Positions 1-4,922 of a stretch of 10,666 nucleotides of DNA are shown here, piece by piece. The stretch is from positions 1-10,666 of the forward strand of contig DASXYU010000099.1 of NCBI GenBank assembly GCA_036502295.1. Direction: 5' to 3'. Positions within the stretch are counted from its first letter, which is position 1. Every line of letters starts with the position of its first letter. The position numbers and the translations under genes were made by a program. The DNA is from DASXYU01 sp036502295 (GTDB lineage Bacteria; Actinomycetota; Actinomycetes; Mycobacteriales; Jatrophihabitantaceae). The notes beneath the pieces were generated by a model. The model saw only the letters and a program-made list of their open reading frames with translations. It did not search any database and was not told where the DNA came from.

Positions 1-1401
1 ACGCCAGCTGCGAGCAACAACAGCACTTTGACGCTGAAGGTGGGTAGCACCACCATCACGACGGCAACCATCACCGCGGGTGCGGCGACGCTATCCGTCA
101 CGCCTACGCAGGCGGCTCTCGCTGCGACCGGCACAGGTAAGGCGTTTTCGATCGCCTACTCCGGCGATGTGAACGTCCAGGCGCCCAACGCCACCACGAC
201 GTTGGACATCGCCAAGGCGACTTCTGCAGTGGCTGCGACGCTGCCGTCCTCCTTCACCTACGGCACCACGTACAGCGTGCCGGTGACGGTGGCGACAACC
301 GGCACGGGCGGCACGCCGACCGGCACCGTCTCGCTGGTGTCGGGGGCGACCGCGGTTGCTGGTCCGGTAACCCTCTCCTCGGGTGGGGCGACCATCGCGG
401 TCACCGCCGCACAGGCCGCCGCGGTGAATGCCGGTTCAGCCGTGCCGTTCGCGGTGAGCTATTCCGGTGACGGCAACGTGGCGACGGGTTCGTCAACGGC
501 AGGCACGATCAACGTGGCCCAGTCCAGCGCGACGGTAACCCCGACGTTGCCGACGTCAGTTGCCTACGGTGCGGCGTTCAGCGTTCCGGTAATGGTCGCG
601 CCGGCAGGCGGCGGAACACCCACCGGCACGGTGACGCTTCTCTCCGGGAGCGCGACGCTCGGTTCGGCCTCACTCGCCGCCGGCGCTGCCACCATCTCGG
701 TTGCCGCGTCGGACTCCGCGAAGCTGGCCGTCGGGTCGAACCCGCTCACGGTGAGCTACTCGGGTGACGCCAACTACCCCGCAGCGACGTCGATCGCTGG
801 GACGACCACGGTGGGCACTGCGTCCTCCGCCGTCACCTCGGTGACCTGGTCGAAGTCGCCGACCTACGGCAAGACGTTCACCGCGAAGGTGACCGTCACC
901 TCGCCGGGCGGAGCGCCGAGCGGCACGGTGAGCATCACCAATGGTGGCGCTGTCGTAGCCACGGGCACGGTCACCGCAGGCTCGGCCACCATCACGGTGA
1001 AGGCCACGGCCCTCAAGCCCGGCAAGCACACGCTGAGCGTGATCTACAGCGGCTCGTCGACGATCTCGACCAGCACGACGTCGACCTCGATCACCGTGGC
1101 GAAGGCGAAGCCGACCGTCACCGGCAAGCTCAAGGCCACCAAGGTGAAGAAGACGAGGGCCGCGACGATCACCGCGACGATCAAGGTCACCGGCTTCAAC
1201 CCCACCGGCGCGGTGAAGGTGCTGGATGGCAAGAAGGTGCTCAAGACGGTAAGCCTCAAGGCAGCCGGCAAGGGCAAGATCGCCATCAAGCTGCCGAAGA
1301 TCACGAAGGTCGGCACGCACAAGCTGACCATCAGCTACCTGGGTTCGTCCCTGACGCTCGCCGTCAAGTCGAAGACGGTCAACCTCAAGGTCACCAAGTA
1401 G
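1..1401 (+). CDS. Ig-like repeat protein, 3' part (5' end outside window)
   Basis: The frame is open from base 1, so this is the C-terminal part (466 residues) of a longer protein; a TTG at base 28 is internal and unlikely to be the start. The visible part is a string of about 100-residue beta-rich units resembling bacterial Ig-like group 3 domains: bases 1-216 (end of one unit), 217-522, 523-819, 820-1104 and 1105-1398. Each unit has an aromatic 'TYG/AYG' strand start, a 'G-TPTGTV' turn and a closing 'SYSGD' strand. The last unit is degenerate and very Lys-rich, with 'SYLGS' in place of 'SYSGD'. Composition is dominated by Thr, Ser, Ala, Val and Gly, with no Cys. No sortase motif or C-terminal membrane segment is present, so cell-wall anchoring through this end is not supported. 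Such arrays usually act as stalks in secreted or surface proteins. The functional domain, if any, would lie upstream and its role is unknown. Confidence 0.85.
   Translation, partial: TPAASNNSTLTLKVGSTTITTATITAGAATLSVTPTQAALAATGTGKAFSIAYSGDVNVQAPNATTTLDIAKATSAVAATLPSSFTYGTTYSVPVTVATTGTGGTPTGTVSLVSGATAVAGPVTLSSGGATIAVTAAQAAAVNAGSAVPFAVSYSGDGNVATGSSTAGTINVAQSSATVTPTLPTSVAYGAAFSVPVMVAPAGGGTPTGTVTLLSGSATLGSASLAAGAATISVAASDSAKLAVGSNPLTVSYSGDANYPAATSIAGTTTVGTASSAVTSVTWSKSPTYGKTFTAKVTVTSPGGAPSGTVSITNGGAVVATGTVTAGSATITVKATALKPGKHTLSVIYSGSSTISTSTTSTSITVAKAKPTVTGKLKATKVKKTRAATITATIKVTGFNPTGAVKVLDGKKVLKTVSLKAAGKGKIAIKLPKITKVGTHKLTISYLGSSLTLAVKSKTVNLKVTK
217..1398 (+). repeat. Four tandem Ig-like protein repeats of about 100 codons
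   Basis: Four consecutive units start at bases 217, 523, 820 and 1105 (lengths 306, 297, 285 and 294 bases). The 'SYSGD' signature, or its decayed forms 'IYSGS' and 'SYLGS', recurs about every 95-100 codons. The first two full units are most alike. The third and fourth become progressively Lys-richer and lose the Asp of the signature. This is a repeat at protein level and does not appear to be an exact DNA repeat. Confidence 0.75.
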
Positions 1402-1419
1402 CAGCCAGCCAGACCCCCG

Positions 1420-1461
1420 CAGACGGGCGCGGTCGGGAGCGATCCCGGCCGCGTCCGTCTG
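1420..1461 (+). terminator. Strong hairpin after the Ig-repeat gene
   Basis: A 19-bp stem (1420-1438 with 1443-1461) closes on a GCGA loop. All positions pair, two of them as G-U. It starts 19 bases after the stop codon at 1399-1401 and is followed by GGTCTTA, so there is only a short U-rich tail. AGACC upstream (1411-1415) can pair with GGTCT downstream to lengthen the structure. This fits the stem-strong, U-poor terminators common in GC-rich actinomycetes. Termination itself is inferred. Confidence 0.7.
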
Positions 1462-1470
1462 GGTCTTACC

Positions 1471-1505
1471 GGCGTACGACCGCCACGACTGGTACGCCCT
1501 AGACT
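1471..1505 (+). promoter_or_regulatory. Candidate leaderless promoter and dyad of the GntR regulator
   Basis: TAGACT at 1500-1505 fits the actinobacterial -10 pattern TAnnnT. It ends 8 bases before the GTG at 1514, which is the spacing expected when transcription begins at or beside the start codon. No Shine-Dalgarno sequence precedes that GTG. Directly upstream is a perfect dyad, GGCGTAC (1471-1477) and GTACGCC (1492-1498), with centres 21 bases apart (two helical turns). It could be an autoregulatory operator. No convincing -35 hexamer is visible. Confidence 0.4.
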
Positions 1506-1513
1506 GCGATGTT

Positions 1514-2215
1514 GTGCCGATCGAATCCGCTGCGTTCGCCGATATCGCGCCGGCACCCGGATCGCGGGCGTATGACGCCTATCAGCAGATGCGGCGCCGG
1601 ATCGTCGAACTCGACCTACCGCCGGGCGCCCCGTTCACCGAAGGTGCGTTGGCGATATCGCTGGGCGTGAGCAAGACGCCGGTGCGCGAAGCGCTCGTCG
1701 TCCTCGCAGCAGAGGAGTACGTGGACGTCCTGCCGCAGACCGGATACATCGTGCGGCCGGTGACACTTCGCAGCATCAACGACGTCTTCCAAACGCAGAT
1801 CCTGCTCGAAGGTGCGGCAGTCGAATCGCTGCGCGCAGCCGTTCGCACCACCTCCGAGGATCTCGCCGAGCTGCACGCGCGGCGACAGAAGAACACGGCA
1901 TCGAACGAAGAGTTTCTCGCCGACTACCTGGCCTTCCACTTCACGATTGCAGGCGCGGCGGGCAACCGCCGGCTCCGGCAGCCGCTCGCCCGGTTGCTGC
2001 ACCACCACGAGCGACTGCTGCGGATGTGCGCAGCGCAAGGAACACCACTTGCACAGCTCGTCGGTGATGACCAGCCGCTGCTCGCCGCATTGCAAGAGGA
2101 GCGATGGGTCGACGCCGGCGAGGCGGCACGGGTGCGGCTGCGCGACTGTCAGGAGACGGTGATGCAGGTGCTGCTCACGTCGAGCTATCTTCTCGACGCA
2201 GTGATCAGTCCTTGA
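1514..2215 (+). CDS. GntR-family transcriptional regulator, FadR/FCD subfamily
   Basis: This 233-residue protein has the FadR-subfamily layout. Residues about 20-82 form the winged helix, with the recognition part 'SLGVSKTPVREAL' near 49-61 and the wing 'LPQTGYIV' at 73-80. An all-helical FCD effector domain follows at about 88-220. Length is typical of the subfamily. Members repress or activate catabolic genes in response to small organic acids bound in the FCD pocket; the ligand here is unknown. FCD domains usually bind a metal through one Asp and three His. Here D137 and H141 ('DYLAFH') are present, but the positions I align to the last two His carry Asp (D186 and D211), so the site looks altered. 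The start is GTG 1514, chosen because a -10-like element lies 8 bases upstream and there is no ribosome-binding site. The flanking genes are not an obvious metabolic operon, so the target is open; autoregulation is plausible. Confidence 0.88.
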   Translation: MPIESAAFADIAPAPGSRAYDAYQQMRRRIVELDLPPGAPFTEGALAISLGVSKTPVREALVVLAAEEYVDVLPQTGYIVRPVTLRSINDVFQTQILLEGAAVESLRAAVRTTSEDLAELHARRQKNTASNEEFLADYLAFHFTIAGAAGNRRLRQPLARLLHHHERLLRMCAAQGTPLAQLVGDDQPLLAALQEERWVDAGEAARVRLRDCQETVMQVLLTSSYLLDAVISP

Positions 2216-2248
2216 GGACGAGCGTCCACCAGGGAGTGGTCGCGAACG
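2216..2248. other. Short convergent gap between regulator and trxA
   Basis: Only 33 bases separate the stop codons of two convergent genes. GGAC-GAGC-GTCC (2216-2227) and a small ACCA/TGGT stem just after it could form weak hairpins. There is no U tract on either strand. A bidirectional terminator is possible but not well supported. Confidence 0.25.
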
Positions 2249-2569
2249 TCAGATAACGGCGGAGAGTGTCTCGAGCAGGTCACCCTTGGAGCGGCCGCCG
2301 ACGATCCGGGTGAGTGCCTCGCCCTCGTCGAAGAGCACCATCGTCGGAACGCCACGGATGTTGAAGCGGTCCTTCGTCTCCGGTGAGGCGTCGATGTCGA
2401 CCTTCACGATGCGAAACGGAGTCTGCGGGTCCTCGGCGATGGAGTCGAGGACGGGTGCCAGCTGCTTGCACGGGCCACACCATGATGCAGTGAAGTCGAC
2501 GAGGACGAGACCGCCCTCGGCGAGGGAGGCATCGAAGGTTTCGTCAGTGACGTAGGGAATCTCGCTCAT
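2249..2569 (-). CDS. trxA: Thioredoxin
   Basis: This 106-residue protein is a single, cytosolic thioredoxin fold of normal size. The redox centre is WCGPCK at residues 30-35 (C31 and C34), preceded by 'VLVDFTASW'. The cis-Pro is in 'GVPTMVLF' (P75). There is no signal peptide, and 'VGGRSKGDL' matches the usual C-terminal helix entry. It would reduce protein disulfides and is itself normally reduced by an NADPH-dependent thioredoxin reductase. The closest reductase-like protein in the window is the AhpF just upstream. It lies downstream of ahpC-ahpF on the same strand with a 75-base gap, so it is probably the last gene of that cluster, possibly with a promoter of its own. The ATG at 2569 has AGGAAG 10 bases upstream. 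A role in peroxide stress is inferred from the neighbourhood. Confidence 0.93.
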   Translation of the reverse strand: MSEIPYVTDETFDASLAEGGLVLVDFTASWCGPCKQLAPVLDSIAEDPQTPFRIVKVDIDASPETKDRFNIRGVPTMVLFDEGEALTRIVGGRSKGDLLETLSAVI

Positions 2570-2644
2570 AACTAAGATTCTTCCTATGCTTCACTGATAT
2601 ATCAAGTAGGTGTGACGGACCCGGACTAGCCGACTCGTCGGCGA
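2570..2644 (-). promoter_or_regulatory. ahpF-trxA spacer with an AT-rich dyad
   Basis: The 75-base gap contains an AT-rich island unlike the rest of the window, centred on the perfect palindrome TGATATATCA (2595-2604). Read on the minus strand, TTGATA overlaps it and lies about 30-35 bases before trxA. It could be part of a trxA promoter or an operator, but no good -10 partner is obvious. A small CCGAC/GTCGG stem at 2630-2641 sits just after ahpF and is too weak to call a terminator. Confidence 0.3.
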
Positions 2645-4210
2645 TCAGCTTCTGATCAGGTGGTCGAAAGCGCTCAGCGCGGCCTTCGCACCGTCGCCGG
2701 CCGCCGTCACGATCTGCTTGTAGGGCACCGTCGTGCAGTCGCCCGCGGCGAAGACACCGGCCACGTCCGTCCTGCCGCTCGCATCGACCACGATCTCGCC
2801 GCGGTTGGTGAGCTCCACCGAACCGCTGATCCAATCCGTGTTCGGCAGCAGCCCGATCTGCACGAAGACACCGTCGAGATCGACGTGGCGCTGCACCGCG
2901 TCCTCGCCATCGTTGCGGTTCCTGTAGCGCAGACCCGTCACGCGACGCCCGTCGCCGATCACCTCGGTGGTGAGCGCGTCCGTGATCACCGTGACGTTCG
3001 GTAGCGAACGCAGCTTGCGCTGCAGCACCTCATCCGCGCGAAGGACGGAGTCGAACTCCAGCAGCGTCACATGCGAGCAGATGCCGGCGAGGTCGATCGC
3101 GGCCTCCACACCGGAGTTGCCACCGCCGACCACCGCAACCGGCTTGCCCTTGAACAACGGACCGTCGCAGTGCGGGCAGTACGTGACGCCCTTGTTGCGG
3201 TAGTCGTCCTCGCCGGGGACGCCGAGGTTCCGCCAGCGCGCGCCGGTCGCGAGGATCACCGTCCGGCCACTCAGCACGGCACCGTTCTCGAACTCGACCG
3301 TCACCGGCGCACCCGGCTCGACCGGAGCCACCAGCTTCGCCGCGCGCTGTTGCGCGATGACGTCGACCTCGTACTCCTTCACGTGCCGCTCCAGTGCCGC
3401 ACCGAAGTGCGTCCCCTCGGTGTGCGGCACGGACGGGAAGTTGTCGATGCCCGCGGTGTCGAGCACCTGCCCACCGAGGCGCTCGGCGACCATGCCGGTG
3501 CGGATGCCCTTGCGCGCCGCGTACACCGCAGCGGTGGCGCCCGCCGGTCCGCCGCCGACGACGAGGACGTCATAGGTCTCACGGCTGTTCATCTCCTCCG
3601 TGGCCCTGGCCCCGGCGGAGGAGTCGAGCTTGCCGACGATCTCGGCCAGCGTCATCCGTCCTTGGCCGAAGAGTTCGCCGTTGACGAAGACGGTGGGGAC
3701 GGAGAGGACGCCGCGCTCCTCGACCTCCGCCTGGAACGCACCGCCCTCGATCGCGGTGTGCGTGATGTTCGGGTTGAGGGCGCTCATCAGGTTCAGCGCC
3801 TGCACCACGTCGGGGCAGTTCTGACAGGTGAGCGAGAAGTACGTCTCGAAGTGCAGCGGCGTCGTGATGCCGCGTGCCCGCTCGAGAAGCGCCTCGTCCT
3901 CCTTCGCCGGGTGCCCGCCGACATGCAGCAGCGCCAGGATCAGCGAGGTGAACTCGTGCCCCATCGGCAGGCCGGCGAAGCGGACGCCGGTGTCGAGGCC
4001 GGGGTTGGTGATGAGGAAGGACGGGCGGCGAACGTCCGCCTCGTCCTCCTCAACGACCGTGATCTTGTCACTGGAGCTGCGAATGTCCTCCAACAGTTCG
4101 CGTGTCTGCTGCGCAGCCTTGCCGTCATCCAGCGTGGCGACGAGCTCGACCGGCTTCTGCAGGCGTTCGAGGTAGGCCGCGAGTTGGGCCTTGGTATCAG
4201 CGTCCAGCAT
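2645..4210 (-). CDS. ahpF: Alkyl hydroperoxide reductase subunit F (AhpF)
   Basis: This NADH-linked flavoprotein disulfide reductase recycles the peroxiredoxin AhpC. It is 521 residues, the same length as E. coli AhpF, and the redox cysteines fall at the same numbers as I recall for that enzyme. The N-terminal tandem thioredoxin-fold domain (about 1-200) carries C129 and C132 in 'TCQNCP'. The FAD-binding GGGPAG is at 219-224. The active disulfide C345/C348 is in 'CPHCDGP'. The pyridine-nucleotide motif GGGNSG is at 362-367. The C-terminal FAD contact 'FAAGDCTTVPYKQI' is at 487-500. All elements are intact, so it should be active. The N-terminal domain separates AhpF from ordinary thioredoxin reductase, which lacks it. 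The ATG at 4210 has AGGA 6-7 bases upstream and lies 13 bases after the ahpC stop codon, so the two genes are almost certainly co-transcribed. Confidence 0.95.
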   Translation of the reverse strand: MLDADTKAQLAAYLERLQKPVELVATLDDGKAAQQTRELLEDIRSSSDKITVVEEDEADVRRPSFLITNPGLDTGVRFAGLPMGHEFTSLILALLHVGGHPAKEDEALLERARGITTPLHFETYFSLTCQNCPDVVQALNLMSALNPNITHTAIEGGAFQAEVEERGVLSVPTVFVNGELFGQGRMTLAEIVGKLDSSAGARATEEMNSRETYDVLVVGGGPAGATAAVYAARKGIRTGMVAERLGGQVLDTAGIDNFPSVPHTEGTHFGAALERHVKEYEVDVIAQQRAAKLVAPVEPGAPVTVEFENGAVLSGRTVILATGARWRNLGVPGEDDYRNKGVTYCPHCDGPLFKGKPVAVVGGGNSGVEAAIDLAGICSHVTLLEFDSVLRADEVLQRKLRSLPNVTVITDALTTEVIGDGRRVTGLRYRNRNDGEDAVQRHVDLDGVFVQIGLLPNTDWISGSVELTNRGEIVVDASGRTDVAGVFAAGDCTTVPYKQIVTAAGDGAKAALSAFDHLIRS

Positions 4211-4223
4211 GGTGGTTCCTAGC

Positions 4224-4790
4224 TCAGATCTTGCCGACGAGGTCGATGCCCGGGATGAGGGTCGCGGCGCCCTCGTCCCAGTGCGCGGGGCAAACCTCGC
4301 CCGGGTGCGCGGCGATGTACTGCGCGGCCTTCACCTTGCGCAGCAGCTCCTTGGCGTCGCGGCCGATGCCGAGGTCGTGCACCTCGACGGTCTTGATGAC
4401 GCCCTCGGGGTTGATGACGAAGGTGCCACGCAGCGACTGGCCGGCCTCTTCGATGAGGACGTCGAAGTTGCGGGAGAGCTCGTGGGTGAGGTCGGCGAGC
4501 AGCGGGTACGTCACCTTGCCGACGGCGGTCGAGCTGTCGTGCCACGCCTTGTGCGAGAAGTGGCTGTCGGTCGACGCGCCGTAGACCTCGACGCCGAGCT
4601 TCTGGAACTCGGCGTAGTTCTCGGCAAGGTCCTCGAGCTCGGTCGGGCAGACGAAGGTGAAGTCGCCCGGGTAGAAGACGACGACGCTCCAGTGACCCTT
4701 GAGGTCGGCGTCGGTAACGGTGATGAACTCGCCGTTCTTGTAGGCGTTGACCGAGAACGGCTTGATGGTGCTGTTGATCAAGGACGACAA
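4224..4790 (-). CDS. ahpC: Alkyl hydroperoxide reductase subunit C (AhpC), 2-Cys peroxiredoxin
   Basis: This 188-residue typical 2-Cys peroxiredoxin reduces H2O2, organic peroxides and probably peroxynitrite in the cytosol. The peroxidatic cysteine is C48 in 'FYPGDFTFVCPTE', with the conserved Pro and Thr of the active site. The resolving cysteine is C167 in 'HPGEVCPAHW'. The C-terminus 'LVGKI' and the overall sequence are of the E. coli/Salmonella AhpC type that works with AhpF, whose gene follows 13 bases downstream. The mycobacterial type instead uses AhpD. The start is TTG at 4790: there is an in-frame stop three codons upstream, AGGAG sits 5 bases before the TTG, and the product then begins 'MSSLINSTIKPF', in register with E. 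coli AhpC. A TTG at residue 4 is the alternative and is badly spaced from the AGGAG. Control by a Fur/PerR-type repressor is suggested by the dyad upstream. Confidence 0.96.
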   Translation of the reverse strand: MSSLINSTIKPFSVNAYKNGEFITVTDADLKGHWSVVVFYPGDFTFVCPTELEDLAENYAEFQKLGVEVYGASTDSHFSHKAWHDSSTAVGKVTYPLLADLTHELSRNFDVLIEEAGQSLRGTFVINPEGVIKTVEVHDLGIGRDAKELLRKVKAAQYIAAHPGEVCPAHWDEGAATLIPGIDLVGKI

Positions 4791-4795
4791 AGGAA

Positions 4796-4800
4796 CTCCT
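4796..4800 (-). promoter_or_regulatory. Ribosome-binding site fixing the TTG start of ahpC
   Basis: AGGAG on the minus strand lies 5 bases before the TTG at 4790. There is no in-frame ATG or GTG between the upstream stop and this codon. This is why the rare TTG is preferred over a shorter product. Confidence 0.75.
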
Positions 4801-4802
4801 CA

Positions 4803-4827
4803 GACTCTGTATCGGGAACGACTCTGT
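4803..4827. repeat. Direct repeat GACTCTGT in the ahpC leader
   Basis: GACTCTGT occurs at 4803-4810 and again at 4820-4827. The spacing of 17 bases places both copies between the -10-like element and the ahpC ribosome-binding site. It may be an activator or mRNA element, or chance. Confidence 0.3.
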
Positions 4828-4856
4828 GTAGGATCGTTCTTTGGAATCATTCCAAA
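4825..4856 (-). promoter_or_regulatory. ahpC promoter region with a Fur/PerR-type 7-1-7 operator
   Basis: TTTGGAATCATTCCAAA (4840-4856) is a perfect inverted repeat with a single central base. Its core TTGGAAT-N-ATTCCAA has the 7-1-7 geometry of Fur/PerR/Zur boxes. On the minus strand a -10-like TACACA (4825-4830) lies 9 bases past the dyad, so the dyad covers the -35 zone of ahpC, where a repressor would block RNA polymerase. The -35 element itself (TTGGAA or TGGAAT within the dyad) is poorly spaced. A Fur-family gene is present at 7974-8420. Binding is inferred. Confidence 0.65.
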
Positions 4857-4912
4857 ATAACTACGAGGACGTCAAGCCCCCACCTCGATTGCCGATAGGT
4901 ACCGGGAGAGGT

Positions 4913-4917
4913 GGGAG
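4913..4917 (+). promoter_or_regulatory. Ribosome-binding site choosing GTG 4923
   Basis: GGGAG ends 5 bases before GTG 4923, a normal spacing. For the alternative GTG at 4911, the nearest GGGAG (4904-4908) leaves only 2 bases, which is too close. Confidence 0.5.
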
Positions 4918-4922
4918 ATGCT

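Noticed and set aside
28..30. TTG as the true start of the Ig-repeat gene
   Set aside because: The frame is open to base 1 with the same repeat-like sequence, so the gene begins outside the window.
217..1398. CRISPR or tandem DNA repeat array
   Set aside because: The periodicity is about 300 bases, in frame, and diverged at DNA level, as expected for protein domain duplication.
2630..2641. Terminator between ahpF and trxA
   Set aside because: The stem is only 4-5 bp with no U tract, too weak to separate the transcripts.
3071..4222. Long open frame (383 codons) on the plus strand opposite ahpF
   Set aside because: It is an antisense shadow of ahpF: His/Arg/Asp-rich low-complexity product with no recognisable domain, produced by GC-rich codon use.
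4772..4782. TGTTGATCAAG shared between the ahpC start region and the terminator arm at 6741-6751
   Set aside because: It lies within coding sequence for 'LINST' in ahpC with no partner arm; most likely coincidence.
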